A stretch of DNA of 64,000 nucleotides from Pyrocephalus nanus (Eukaryota > Chordata > Aves > Passeriformes > Tyrannidae), in the NCBI GenBank assembly GCA_038380795.1, contig CM076266.1, positions 16,404,145 to 16,468,144 of the forward strand, in the 5' to 3' direction. This document shows, piece by piece, positions 1 to 11,455 of this stretch. Numbering within the stretch: position 1 is the stretch's first letter; every line of letters starts with the position of its first letter. Below the pieces are notes generated by a model. That model ran no database searches. It saw only the letters and a program-made list of their open reading frames with translations, and was not told the DNA's origin. The position numbers and the translations under genes were made by a program.

Positions 1-810
1 TTTACTGCAGAGATAGTTTTATTCTTGCAAGATGAATTTAACTTATAAACTGGTTTTCACAATATGGAACTTTGTGATGTCATTTCTAGAGTATGAACAC
101 ATTTCATGTCTTGACCAGATTCTCATTCAGGTGTTTCTTCTGTAGTAGAGGGCAGGAACTTCAGTCTGTCTCCTCATACAAGAAATTTGTACAAATTTGT
201 GTTTTTCTGCGTGCAGCTTCCCGACTGGTGAGAGTTTCCTCTCCAAGGTTATGATTCAAGGTTGTCCTCCACATAATTTCCCATTCATTTAGATGCAGTC
301 TGCTCTTTCTTATTTGCTCTTATGTTTTTATAGTCACTGGACTAGTGAAGACTCTGTTAGGTCTCACATCTGCTGAGGAAACGCCCTGGGAAGACAAAGT
401 CCTATGGGCAATTCTTACACGTCTTTGTTAGAGATTATAGTGCCACCACTCCACTAGTGTAGGCCTCCCCTCTCAACCACTGGCAGGTTATTGTGTTTTT
501 CTGTGCTGCAGATGTGAGCTCTTTTCCATGAGTCTCCTTCCCTTAGCAGGGATCCACTGTCAAGCACAAGTCAGGGTCTTGCTTCCCACAGGTTCAGATG
601 AAGCATTTGAGGATGCTATGACATTTCTGTGCTAACGTGTCTTGCCTCTATTGTTGACATTGAGCATGCTTCCCTTCCTGCCCACGCCCCTGCTGTGGAT
701 GGGTTTTCCTGTGGATTTGATATCTGAGTCCCCAATTGGTTGTGCCTTACCCTTCAAAGCAATAGTATTGGCACCATTTCCATTAACACGACCAAAGTCC
801 AGTGGGCCTA
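1..810. other. Intergenic, no gene recognised
   Basis: No splice-bounded or long open frame stands out on either strand, and no repeat family was recognised before the CR1 copy that begins near 811. The short open frames here are of chance length. Confidence 0.5.
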
Positions 811-1577
811 CTTGTCTTAAGTTCAACAAAGTCAAATGCAGGACCCTGTACCTGGGGAAAAACAACCCCATATACCGGCACAAGGCTGAGGGCTGACCTG
901 ACACAAAGCAGGTCTGGGCAGAAGGAGCTGGGTGTCCTGCTGGGCAAAAAGCTGCCCACGAGCCAGAAGTGTGCCCCTGTGGCCAAGAACGCCAGTGGTG
1001 TCCTGGGGTGCATTAGGAGGAGCATTGAGAGTAGGGTGAGGGAAGTGAACCTGCACCTCTACTCAGCCCTAGTGAGGCCACATCTGGAGTGCTGTGTCCA
1101 GTTCTGGGCTCCTCAGTTCAAGAGAGACATGGAGCTCCTGGAGCAGGGCCAGCAAAGGGCTGTGAAGATGAGCATTTCTACTACTCTGCTGGAGCATCTC
1201 AGCATCTCTCTTATAAGAAAGGCTGAGAGACTTGGGCCTGTTCAACCCCAAGAAGAGACAACTGAGTGGGGACCTCATCAATATCTATAAGTATCTGAAG
1301 GCAGGGTGTCAAGAGGATGGAGCCAGGCTCTTCTTGGTTGTGCCAAGCAATAGACAAGAGGTATCAGGAAGAAGCTGATGCACAGGAAGTTCCACCTGAA
1401 TATGATCAGGAACTTTCTTGTGCAGATGACCGAGCACTGCAACAGATTGCCCAGAGAGGTTGTGGAGTCTCCGTCACTGGAGATATTCAAAAACCTTCTG
1501 GACACAATCCTATGCAATGTGCTCTAGAATGACCACGGTCTTTTTCAAACTTACCCATTCTGCTATTCTGTGATTTT
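811..1577 (+). mobile_element. CR1 LINE, 5'-truncated 3' end
   Basis: Plus-strand CR1 copy. The stretch from about 960 to 1170 translates to the C-terminal tail of the CR1 reverse-transcriptase protein, with the recognisable order GVLGCIRRS..., [11 protein letters not shown] and a block before LLEQGQQRA. It is followed by the CR1 3' UTR and ends with a worn tail (ctattctgtgatttt) like the usual ATTCTATG repeat. The 5' end is missing and the coding frame is broken by stops and indels, so it is a dead copy. The 5' boundary is uncertain by some tens of bases. Antisense open frames over this copy are shadows. Confidence 0.9.
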
Positions 1578-1779
1578 GAGCCCGAGTTGCACATGGGTGG
1601 CACACAATTCATTGAGGCCACAGCTACCAGGGTGTGCTGGATTAAAGGTAAACTGCCAGAAGAAATTAACCCAACTCAAAAGAGATTATAAATCATCATT
1701 ACAATTTAATAAAAATAATACAATAAATACAATTATACAGACAAACAATTGGTTTTAACCCACAAAACCCAGACGTTTA

Positions 1780-2400
1780 ACCCAGCACCCTGGGGAATGA
1801 ATAGAATGGTGTTTGTTGGCTCTCATGCTAAGTCCCATGTGGTATCCCTGAGTCCAAAGTAAAAGGAAAGGAAAACCTGCTGGTGAGAGTGATGGTCACA
1901 GTCTGGTCGAGAGTGGTGGTCGCAGTCCAGTTGAGGTTCTGGTCCTCCTCTGGTTCTAAGAAGTGGTACCAGAAGTCCCAAAACCCCAAGATTACATACA
2001 CTCTGTTTTGGGTGGGAATGCCCAGCACCTCCATTAGGGTGCGGAGTTCCACAGTAGGTGATTGTGAGATATATTTTTGGAGTCCTTGATAGCCCATTTA
2101 TAGATATGACCCCTCAGGCTGGGTTTGGATGTGCTAATGACTCCCCGGAGAGGAGTTATCACACCTGAGTCATTGGTGTGAGGACAGGAACATCCTCCTA
2201 TCTCACAGGCCTATTAACACCCAGCTTACAGCCTGAGGGCTCAGGTGTGCTCTGGGCAGCTGCTCCAAATGGTCTATTGTTAACAGTTCGTGGGAAATGA
2301 CATAGAGGACGTAAATACACAGTTTGGGTTACACCCACACAGGGATGAACTAGGACACAGGACTAATGAGCAAAATCAGCCAGACACTCCCAAACTGGAA
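1780..2400 (-). other. Unexplained block, possible decayed LTR
   Basis: The block is richer in GC than its surroundings. On the minus strand it has a TATAAA-like box (around 2095-2104) after a stretch of short direct motifs, which resembles an LTR U3/R junction. I could not find convincing TG...CA ends, a target-site duplication, or a minus-strand AATAAA in the right place, so the LTR reading is weak. It may equally be unique intergenic DNA. Confidence 0.2.
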
Positions 2401-4456
2401 GCATTTCTGGGAGTGAGGGAAGTTACTGGTTGAGGGTGAAAGCAGCCAGCTGGCCTGTCTGCTGCCTCACAAGAAAAAAGAGGACTATACATTACTCAGA
2501 GCTGGCCTTCAGGGAATGGACACCGTATATTACCTTTGTTGGTTTTTCTCTATCCAGCAAAAATCTGGTTTAGTAAGCAGCTGTTTGCAAGTGGGGAAAA
2601 TTACCTCACTGAGTACCAGAAAGTTTAGTTTGATTTTCTGAAATTTCTCTCTGGGAAGTCCAGCTGGTGTTTTATTAATGACCCCTTGACTTCTGAAACC
2701 AGCCCTTGCTTCCAATCAAGTCCTAGCCATAGGGCTTACTTACAGGGAAAATGCACACAAAGTCTTATTTCTCTTGAGAACAGCAGAAATGAGTGACTTT
2801 ATGGGTCACAAATGTCCAATCCTACAACACTGTTCAGGAGGTTTCTGTTTGCTGCCTTCAGGGGTTGTCATGCCCATCTCTGCATCCCTGGAGAAAGCAT
2901 CAAGTGCCTGAAAAAACAGAAACCCCTTTCTTGGCCTGTAGCTGTGCAGTTTTTTTCTTTCTCAGCCAGTACCTTTAGTCTAAGGCACCCTGGTTCTTGG
3001 TAATGCATGGAACTGGAAATGTCAGGTGACACAGAACTGTAGAAAACTGCATGGTAAGAAAAGATCTGGATCCTAAGGGGAATTTGACAAGTCAGATTAC
3101 AGTCCGATAAATGCCTCAAATCAGCAATGCTGCTAAAAGAGGTCTTGCTGTATTTAACCTGGCCTTGAGTTGATTTTCCATCACTCCCTGGTGAGCTAGA
3201 GAGGGAACTGGTGCAGCTGAAAGACATTCATTAGACGAAGACTAACCCTATAGAAAGAGCACTGCAAGAGTGGCAACAAGGGGTGCCTGAGGGCAAGTTT
3301 ACTCCTATCAGTGAGACTGACGCTTTTTGGCAACTCTAAGGATTCAATAAGCATAGTAAGATTGAAGGCCAGAGGCTGTCCATATAACCTTGCTGCTGTG
3401 TGGCATAAACGTGATAATATTTTGCTCTCCTATCCTCATCCCCTGTCACATTCTCCAGGTTCTATCTCCTCTGTGTCCTTCTGTAATATAAGTTCTGTGT
3501 TCTAATGTGGTCGTTTTCTAACCCAGAACTATTCTCCTTGACCCAGTCAGAAAAATCAGGGTCTTCTTCAGGACTGAGGTGCCTCTGACCAAGCAGGTGA
3601 TGGTAATGGAAATTTCCCTTCCTCTATAGGTTTTCTCCTACATCTCAACAGTTTCCCATCACTGCCTCTGCTATCCCTGGTCACAAGAGCCATTTAGCTA
3701 TGTTTTGGATGCTGCTCTGGCTTTGACTACACTTTCATTTTCAGTAGTTATTCAGACTCTTCTCCTCTGTGGCACTGCATGGCGGCACCTCTACCTCTCT
3801 TCAGATATCCTAGGGTAAACATGCAGGGATGGTACCCGGGAGGGTGGGAGAGATCAAGAAACCGGTGAAAGGCAAAGCAGGGAGAGGCTGGAGGGAGCAG
3901 CAACTTGTCCTCCTTTCAAGTCCTGTCAGCACTCTTGCTGGAAGCATCAACTTTGTCATCACCTGGAAGGTCAGTTCCTGCCAGAGTTACGAGAGTTCAT
4001 TCTCCCAAGGTGGATGCAGGCTTTCTCTGCCAGACACTAACTGTCACAAAGCAAGGCAAGTGGCAGAGGTAAAGGTTGCATAGACAGTCCCATAAAAAGC
4101 ATAACTTGATGTTGGATAATATCACCACTTAAATCATGAAATTATGACCACTAATCTGCTCACTATCATGCTGAGTTAGGATTAACATAATGAGCACCAA
4201 TTTTTATTTGGGGAAAAAAAAGGCACTAGTATTTTTTGTGATGTTATGGTGCAAATTATTGACAATGTGTGCATTTTTACAAGAATTAACAACTTTTGAT
4301 GGGTTATATGGTCAGGAGGTACTCTTTGTAGACATTTGTTTCATTTTTTGAAAGTCTTTTGAAATTCAGATACAAAATACTTTTAATTTACATGTATCTT
4401 TACAGGAAGGACTTGCTTTACTTTTTCAGCACATAGTCATTTTGTTTGTTAACAAC
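2401..4456. other. Intergenic, no gene recognised
   Basis: No recognisable coding exon or repeat family. Open frames such as the minus one at 2868-3227 (119 codons) lack recognisable protein features and are within chance length. Confidence 0.45.
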
Positions 4457-4462
4457 TTTATT
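4457..4462 (-). terminator. Candidate poly(A) signal (minus strand)
   Basis: TTTATT on the plus strand reads AATAAA on the minus strand. It lies 72 bases past the stop codon of the minus-strand open frame 4534-4971, the right place for a terminal exon. AATAAA is common by chance in AT-rich DNA, so this is only supporting evidence. Confidence 0.25.
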
Positions 4463-4533
4463 ATGACAGAAGGGTTATAATATAGTGTTACACAGCTATG
4501 CAGTGCTTACACAACACATGCAAGGCACTTTCT

Positions 4534-4971
4534 TTAAGCAACCATTTTGGTATTGGAAGAAACAAAAATGTTGTGCCATGTTTCATCCTCTCCTGCCTCA
4601 AGGAGAAAAGGAAGTGTTTGTGTAGCTTTAAAATAGATCTGAATATGAGCAGTTTGCTGCTTTCTTAATGACACACCATTAACTAGTAGTGAACTACACA
4701 CTGAAGTTGTCTCCTTCCATATTGTGAAAGTCTCTTGTAGTTTCCCAATTACTGTTGAATCTGGCTGGTAGTTGTCTTCCTCTTTGCCATCACTCTTTGG
4801 GAGCAAATGCCTTCTCAAACAGATTTTTCCCAGATACACACACACTGCGATTTCTTTCTTAGCAGATGTTGTGATCCAGGCTGTTTGCCAAGTGTGAGCC
4901 ATGAGAGAAGCCCCACATCTCAGCTGTGGTATGAACTTCAGTGATTTCCAACTTTTCGTGTTGTGTAGCAT
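4534..4971 (-). CDS. Hypothetical terminal exon or chance ORF, 145 residues
   Basis: A minus-strand open frame of 145 codons. A good splice acceptor (gtattttcag) lies about 15 bases upstream of the ATG, with an in-frame TGA between acceptor and ATG, and an AATAAA follows the stop by about 70 bases. I do not recognise the protein. It has no signal peptide, no clear membrane segment and no known motif; it is mixed polar with several Cys. It lies downstream of, and in the same orientation as, GPR141, so it could be a neighbour's last exon or a long 3' structure. A window this size is expected to give one or two open frames of this length by chance, so the call is weak. Confidence 0.2.
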   Translation of the reverse strand: MLHNTKSWKSLKFIPQLRCGASLMAHTWQTAWITTSAKKEIAVCVYLGKICLRRHLLPKSDGKEEDNYQPDSTVIGKLQETFTIWKETTSVCSSLLVNGVSLRKQQTAHIQIYFKATQTLPFLLEAGEDETWHNIFVSSNTKMVA

Positions 4972-6031
4972 GACTCATACTCTGACCTGAAAATACCTTT
5001 TTATGATCAAACATCTCGAGAGATATACAGGAGCTTGAATCAAGAAGGAAAACAGGGAAGAAAGACTATAGAAGAGATGGGATCCTATAAAATAGCCATC
5101 TTGGTGGGACCAAAAACAATGACTTAACTGGGATATCGCACAGGTACAGAAAGATCGACCAATTGTTGTTTGATTGCTTTCTCATGTGCAAGAGGTGTTG
5201 AAGGTGAAGCAGAAAAGAATGGAAAGATTCAAAAGTATGAAAAGGTGGACTTCAACAGCATCATGAGGAGAGAATGGAAACTGATCAGCTGATAACCTCT
5301 AATTTGACAAATGATTAAGTTATTATCCCACTGACTCTAGATAAAAAAGCGTGACCTTATGCAGATGGCAAAGAAGAGAAAGATATATTAGCAACTGATG
5401 CCTTGGATTATACAAGTCAAAGATTTATATTTTTTGGGGGGGATAGGTGGAAAGCAGCTGAGCTACAAAAGCCTGAATGTCTTTCACAGAATTATTTTGT
5501 TGATTTTTTTCATATTTTCTAGTGGAATTCAATTCTGTCTTCAGAGACAGCAACTGACTATATCTCACTGAGAAATAATAAGCTTTTTAGCTACACTAGG
5601 TCATTAGCATTTTCCATCCCTCCAACCCAAGCAATAACATTTTCATTCCTTCTCCCAGTAGAGTACAAAATTTATAGAGTTAATTTCAAGATAAAGATAC
5701 TGTGAGTAATTAGTTATGAACTTCAGAATTGCACAAAATCAACATAAGATTTTTTTAAAAACGTTGCTACCTTGGATACCTAAAATATTTGACATTTTAA
5801 GACAAGACAGCTGTGTCTGAATGATCTAAATAAAATGATCGTCCCTGTAAAATATTTTTAATCGAATAGTTCTGTAAAGAATAATACATAATAACAAGGC
5901 TTTTGTTTGAACTTGCAATGTTCATTTCAGTAGAAATGTGTAATTTTTGTTAGACAACAAAAACTCTTTTCTGCTACAATGATAGCATCTCCAAAAGGTG
6001 ATTTTGAAAAAAGTATTTTAAGAAATAACTA
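4972..6031. other. Intergenic between weak ORF and GPR141 3' end
   Basis: AT-rich with no recognised gene or repeat. A plus-strand stretch near 5200-5290 reads as a charged peptide, but it has neither a start nor splice support. Confidence 0.4.
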
Positions 6032-6063
6032 TTTATTGCTGGTTTGGTTTTAAATAGTTTATT
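6032..6063 (-). terminator. Candidate GPR141 poly(A) signals
   Basis: Two minus-strand AATAAA hexamers (TTTATT on the plus strand at 6032-6037 and 6058-6063) lie about 540-570 bases past the GPR141 stop. They would give a 3' UTR of ordinary length. No transcript evidence is available. Confidence 0.35.
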
Positions 6064-6598
6064 TAATTGTTCAATTCACTTAGAAAGTTAAGTTTGTCTT
6101 TACAGTGAAGGAACAGGGGAAACTATAGTTTTCCTGATATTTTATGAGAGCCTGTGGGGAATAATTAAGAAATGTGTGGTAAAATTATATAAGTCTTTAA
6201 GTTTCAAAAATCTGTACCTTAGTCCATAAAAACCTGCTTTTCTATTTGTGTTTCTACACTGCAAATTCTCAAATCTCCTCCTAGTGCCTTTGACTTCACA
6301 AACCTTAATGTAAAAATAAAAAAAAGACAGAAGAGCCCATGATCTTTCTTCACTCTTCTCCTGATCCATTCACAACTCACTGTGTAGCACCATGAGGAAA
6401 TCCCTGAGGTCACCTTCCATTGCCAGCTGAGACACTGGAGGCAGTTTGGCACATTACTTCAGGGAGCTGATGTGCAGAGCCCTGTGCAAGTGTGTTGCAC
6501 TGTTTCCAGGGCCCACTTGCTGAGTAGAGGGTTTGTCATGCCTGTCCATCACCGTTCTTTCCCAGGTCCAGGTCCACATATGCTGCAGGAGGCTGACA

Positions 6599-7543
6599 CT
6601 AGCAGCAATGCAACCTACTGCTGAGCATCACCACCTTTTGCTTCAATGAGCGGCTTCCACTCAGCACAAATGACAGCAGGTCCAGACAGCTCAGGGCAGT
6701 CAGGCTCAAAAAAACCTCATTGTAGCTTTCTAACTGGCCAAAATCCCTGAAGTGCTGTATGTAGTAGGCCCTAAAGAAGTGATAGGGAAGGAAGCAAATG
6801 ATGATGACCAAGATGAAAATCAAGTTTTTCACCTGGGCCCAGAACTCTTGGTGTGACCAGACAGAGGTGGAAAGTTTTCTTGCCACTTTTACCAGGATAA
6901 AAATCTGCAGGCCCAAGAGGACACAAGAAATGCAGGCTACAGCTACAATTAGGATGTAGTTTAAGGCTTTCACGCTCTCCCGTTGTAGTTCTTTGTGGAA
7001 CTTGAAGCACGTTGTATCATTGTATGAGCCTGAGCGTCCATACCGAAAGTAAAAAACGGGCACCACAAAGATGATGACAAAGACCCACACGGCAGCGCTG
7101 GCCGCAACTGCATGCAGCTTCCTGTAAAACTCTACTTTGTCCTTCCACTGAAAGAAGATGAGCCACCGGATCACCAGTATGATCACGTAAAACAGGAAGG
7201 TCAGGTACATGTGGATGTGCACCATTGCACTCACCATTTTGCAAAATGACATGCTGAATACCCACTTCTTGTTGACGTAATAGTGGATGCGGAAGGGCAT
7301 GGTGACGAGGAGGAGGCTGTGCACAACCACCAGGTTAATGATGGCAGTAGTGGTCACGGACAGAGTGTTCATCTTGACCAGCACAAATGACATTGTGATG
7401 GACCCAATTCCACCTCCAGCAAAGGCAACTGAGTAGACAGTAATCAGTATGGTACTCATGGTGCTGGTGTGAATGAAGGCTGAGGAGGAGTCACTGCTGT
7501 TCCCAGTCTCTTCAGTCATGTTCCTGAAATCTTCCTTGTACAT
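6599..7543 (-). CDS. GPR141: Probable G-protein coupled receptor 141
   Basis: Orphan class A (rhodopsin-like) seven-helix receptor in the plasma membrane; the ligand is unknown. The 314-residue frame is intact. I recognise GPR141 by blocks close to the human protein as remembered: INLVVVHS in helix 2, HIHMYLTFLFYV in helix 3, KDKVEFYRKLHAVAASA leading into helix 4, SHQEFWAQ before helix 6, and CFLPYHFFR in helix 6. Helices run at about 31-56, 62-84, 101-130, 143-166, 193-219, 239-261 and 275-296. N-glycosylation sequons are N8, N15 and N175. C101 and C179 can form the usual helix 3-loop 2 disulphide. The DRY motif reads IRW (125-127), and helix 7 has LDLLSF where most receptors have NPxxY. 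The start is set by an acceptor (ctttcatttctag) ending 3 nt before the first ATG; M9 is an alternative start. At least one upstream noncoding exon is implied. Confidence 0.95.
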   Translation of the reverse strand: MYKEDFRNMTEETGNSSDSSSAFIHTSTMSTILITVYSVAFAGGGIGSITMSFVLVKMNTLSVTTTAIINLVVVHSLLLVTMPFRIHYYVNKKWVFSMSFCKMVSAMVHIHMYLTFLFYVIILVIRWLIFFQWKDKVEFYRKLHAVAASAAVWVFVIIFVVPVFYFRYGRSGSYNDTTCFKFHKELQRESVKALNYILIVAVACISCVLLGLQIFILVKVARKLSTSVWSHQEFWAQVKNLIFILVIIICFLPYHFFRAYYIQHFRDFGQLESYNEVFLSLTALSCLDLLSFVLSGSRSLKQKVVMLSSRLHCC

Positions 7544-7546
7544 ATT

Positions 7547-7566
7547 CTAGAAATGAAAGAATACAG
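7547..7566 (-). other. Splice acceptor before GPR141 coding exon
   Basis: Read on the minus strand this is a pyrimidine-rich tract ending in TAG at 7547-7549. Only three bases (aat) separate it from the ATG. It implies that the 5' UTR and promoter of GPR141 lie in one or more exons at higher coordinates, which I could not place. Confidence 0.65.
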
Positions 7567-8755
7567 AAAGACTAAGATAAAGTTAGAATGAGAGAGCCTA
7601 CCCAAAAAGCTACCAGCACTTTCCACCTGGCTCTTGCCCAAGGAATAATCCTGAAATCTCACAGATGGCACCAGCACTGTAACAGTACAGTAGCTAGTAG
7701 CTGTAACCAGTAGTTTTATCCAAACATTCTTCAGCCTAGAGGAAAATGGAAGAGAAAGTTGGGCAGAGAAGCTGCTCAGACCTCAAGACATTGCTAGCCA
7801 TATCATTAAAAACAAGCATGAGTCAATAATATGTGGGAAGAAAAGATCCTTAGAGAAATTATATGGTTGTGGTGGGTTTGTGCTGCTCTTAGTTCTCCTC
7901 TATTCTGAGCATCTGCATGCTTTTACAGAGAAGATCAGAGATCTTGTTTGAATTCTGCTACTCATCCATCAATTTGTTTACTTGCAACACAAATCTGTCC
8001 TTCACAGAGCCAGATAACAACCATATGTTGCTCAATCAAAGCTACAAATTTTGTTTGTTACCAAGAGCTAAGTTTTGCACACACTCCTTCTCTGTGGACA
8101 GTTTATCTGAGTAAGGGATTAAACACCATGGATACCCAGACTCCATGGAGATTCTGCTCAGATCCTGCCAAACCAAGTAGCAGGGACAGTGCTGTCCTGG
8201 TGTTCAGGGCCATTCCTGGTGTTATGAAATGGGCTGCTGGAACACATTGGGAAAGGACACGCTAGGTGAGTGTAAATCAGCCTGCCTGGCCTGAGCAGAA
8301 GCTAGATACAAGTTAATAGCAAGTTTAATAACTATGCTATGTTTTAATATATTACTCTTTCAAAGAGAGATTACATATCATCCTTATAATTCTAAATGCA
8401 GCTTCTGGTAGGATTTTTAAGTACTACACGATCATATGGGGGCGTGAAGAAATCAGGTAGGGTGTTATCCTGAAGCACATTTGCATGTATGTAAATGTCC
8501 AGAGGATGCCTGCACTACAGTCACGGAAAAGAAGCAGGGAAAACTGAACGGTGCTGGGCTCTGTACTATCCCAGTCATACTGCTACTGACACCTGAACTG
8601 TAATTTAAAACTGACTCTGGTATGTCATCCATTTCACCAGTGAATCTCACAACACAAGAGGGCGTCTTTTCCCAACTGAGTTTTTGTGATTTTTCATTTA
8701 ATGTTTTAACTTCAGAAAGTAGTTCCTCAATCTCTTTGTAAGAATGGTATTTCAG
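7567..8755. other. Upstream/intronic region of GPR141
   Basis: Probably the intron between the coding exon of GPR141 and its unseen 5' noncoding exon(s). No repeat or other gene recognised. Confidence 0.4.
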
Positions 8756-8759
8756 CTTA

Positions 8760-8893
8760 TTTTCTTTTTTTTGTGTGTGTGGTTTTCTGTTTTGTTTTGT
8801 GGGTTTTTTTAAATGTGTTTTTTTTTGTTTTGTTTTGTGTGTTTTTGTTTTTGTTTTTTTTTTTGGGGTTTGTTTGGTTTTTTTTTTTGGTAG
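8760..8893. repeat. T/G-rich low-complexity tract
   Basis: About 130 bases made almost only of T and G, in runs such as gttttgttttg and gtgtgtgtgg. It creates spurious Lys/Thr-rich (minus) and Phe/Val-rich (plus) open frames. Confidence 0.85.
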
Positions 8894-9897
8894 CACATAC
8901 TGCCAAATTTGGGAGAGGACAAAAGTTTTTTAGCAGTCCTCTGTTTTTATGGAAAAGAGAAGATGCCTATACAGTTTTATAAACTGGGTTTTTTTCATGG
9001 TGGGAAATTATCATCTGTGATGCACCTCAGATTTTTGTGTTGTTTCTTGGCGATAGTTCTAAGCACTCATCCTTGCAGTAATCAATATCTGTTCACATTT
9101 TGAAAAGCTGGTTATTCTCTAGCTATCCCAATGCATCTAAGACTCCAGATACTTTATTATAATCAATATAAATATAACAGCCACATATCAAATTGATATG
9201 ATGCTTGCTGGCATTACTGACATTTTCTGTTTGATCCTGATTTCAGAGTTATGTGGACAACTAATTCCAGTGCATTAGAAGAAGTATAAGGGTTGCAAGG
9301 AAAGAACTTTTTCTCAAAGTCAAGGTAGATTGGCACACTGCAGCTCTTGTATCAGAGATGGTGCAAGTTCCTTCCAGTTCTGTTCTCATTTCTGAGACGT
9401 TGCGTTTCAGCCTCATAATCATGCAAGTCAGAAGGGATTAGCAATAGCTCTTCATCTGTTTCTCCAAGTTGTTAGGCTGTAATTTGAAAAGGTGTCTCTA
9501 AAAAGTGACATTATCACACTGTTATGAGTTAAAATGCATACTTAAAGTTTAAAAGTTTTAAAAGTGCCACAGGCCTAAAGGCAATATGCTGGAAATGTGG
9601 GTTGGTGTGAGCAGCCTCAGAAGCAGGGCTGCACCTGGAGAGAAAGAACCCCCCGTGGTCACTCTTTGGAGCCCAACAGTGAAACTTGAACTGAAGGCAG
9701 TAAGAACAGATAAGCAGAAGTCAGATAACTGATATCTTCAACAGACATTCTGATTAAGGGAACAGCAAGAGACCTATTTCTCTCTGCAAATAAGCAACTG
9801 GAACACTGAAATGAAGGTTTCCGCACAATTTTGTGGTCATCGTTAAATCCCCACATTGTAACACTGTGAAGGAAATGTCATTTTCATTAATCTTCCA

Positions 9898-9913
9898 AAA
9901 AAAAAAAAAAAAA
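9898..9913. repeat. Poly(A) tract
   Basis: A run of about 16 A. No retrocopy body was recognised upstream of it. Confidence 0.85.
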
Positions 9914-11150
9914 GCTACTGGCAGCTCTGATAGAAGATTATCAGCTCCCCAAGACTGCAGGCATCCCACTGAACTATCATTGCGTGATGAATACAGAGTA
10001 GAGCATGTCACAGGGTTATGTTTCACAGAGGAAATGCTGCTTTCTGGTGAAATGAGGTTTCCTATTGTAATGACATTTGCAAAGCTGTAACCTACTGACC
10101 TGAAATACAACTAACAAGTCCTTTTGCCAGAGTTTAGCATGAGGCACATGGCATGAGGATTAATGTGGGTGTTACAAGACTGATTGATTATATGACTTAA
10201 GGCTATATACTGAACCTCACTAGAAACATAAGCTGTAGAAGTCTTCAAAAACTGGAAAATGTCTCCAGCAGAGGAGGAGCAATAGAAGAGACCAATGAGA
10301 GTGGCATCAAGTTAAGAACTGGTCTCTCCAGCCCCTGCTTGTCAGTGTCAGCTGGTGTAAGTTCTTGCTGGCTGTAAAAGTACTTCAGTACTTGCTTCAG
10401 TATTGCATACAGCTTGCTTAAAACTAATTTTTGAAGTAATCTGATCATTATCTTACATTTTATAGAGGGTTGTACCCTGGTCAAAGAGTTACAGTTCAGT
10501 CTCATCCCTTCTTGCCTTCTCCCCCCACACCACTGCCCCAAACAATGTCTGAAGCACCAAGGATCTCATTCAGGAGGGTACTTTGCAGCTTTGTCTCAGC
10601 CAGGCTGATTCCCCTCATGCATGCTAATTTTAGTTATTGACATCTGTAAGAACAGAAGGAGCACAGAGAGAGCTTGCACATCCAAAGGCAGAGAGTTTCT
10701 CCTAAAGGAGCTGTTCTTGTTTCTGTGCCTTCCTACCCCCTCTAGCAACTGCCAGTTCAGTGATATTGCTCAGGTCTTGGAGCAAGGTTTGGTCTTCCTC
10801 TGTGTTAAGCCTCATCACTTGGCTAAACTTCTGCTGGACTTGTGCCTTGAACAGCCATGTGACAATAGTGAACACCACTTCAGTCTGAATGCCATAGCAG
10901 TTGCTGGTGCCAAAGGCTTGAGGACAATTGCAAAAATAGCTCTGTTTTAGTCTGACAAAGGAGGTAGGTTACCAAGAGGCCAGAGACTGGGTTCTTTCAG
11001 AAATATGATCAGAATAAAGATTCTTATGCATTCAAGACTCATCAGTTGTCGGTGTGGACAAGGTCATCACACTCATTTCTTGTAATTGTCTGTGCAGCAC
11101 AGTCTATGAGACTAACCTGGACTGCTTTCTTCAGGCCAGAACAAGACATA
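9914..11150. other. Intergenic, no gene recognised
   Basis: Several open frames of 100-120 codons occur on both strands, but none shows a recognisable domain or splice support. Confidence 0.4.
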
Positions 11151-11154
11151 ACGT

Positions 11155-11301
11155 TCAGTCCCTGGCAGTGTTCAAGGCCAGTTTGGATGGGACTTTGAAC
11201 AACCTGGTCTAATGAAAGGTGTCCCTTCCCGTAGAAGGCCAGTTGGAACTAAATGATCTTTAAGGTCTCTTTCATCCCAAACCATTGTGTGATTCTATGA
11301 T
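11155..11301 (+). mobile_element. CR1 LINE 3' end fragment
   Basis: Only the last 150 bases or so of a CR1 remain: the stretch reading GTTCAAGGCCAGTTTGGATG, then the AAGGTGTCCCTTCCC and GATCTTTAAGGTC blocks, ending in gtgattctatgattt. Severely 5'-truncated and noncoding. Confidence 0.9.
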
Positions 11302-11397
11302 TTATAAAAACAATTTGATCTCTGTCAAAATCTTCCAAATAAAAAATATTCTTTCCAACATTTCGGAACTTGTTTCTCTTATGTTATTTATCCTACC

Positions 11398-11455
11398 AAA
11401 AAAAAAAAAAAAAAAAAAAAGAGAGAGAGAGAAAGAAAGAAAAAGAAAAAAAGCT
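11398..11455. repeat. Poly(A)/(GA)n/(GAAA)n tract
   Basis: A run of about 22 A passes into GA and then GAAA/AAAAG repeats. Simple purine repeat that gives Lys/Glu/Arg-rich spurious open frames. Confidence 0.9.

Noticed and set aside
802..1290. 162-codon plus-strand frame with reverse-transcriptase-like tail
   Set aside because: Not a host gene; it is the broken end of a CR1 element and is annotated as such.
8465..8896. 143-codon minus-strand Lys/Thr-rich frame
   Set aside because: Its N-terminal third is the T/G low-complexity tract read on the other strand.
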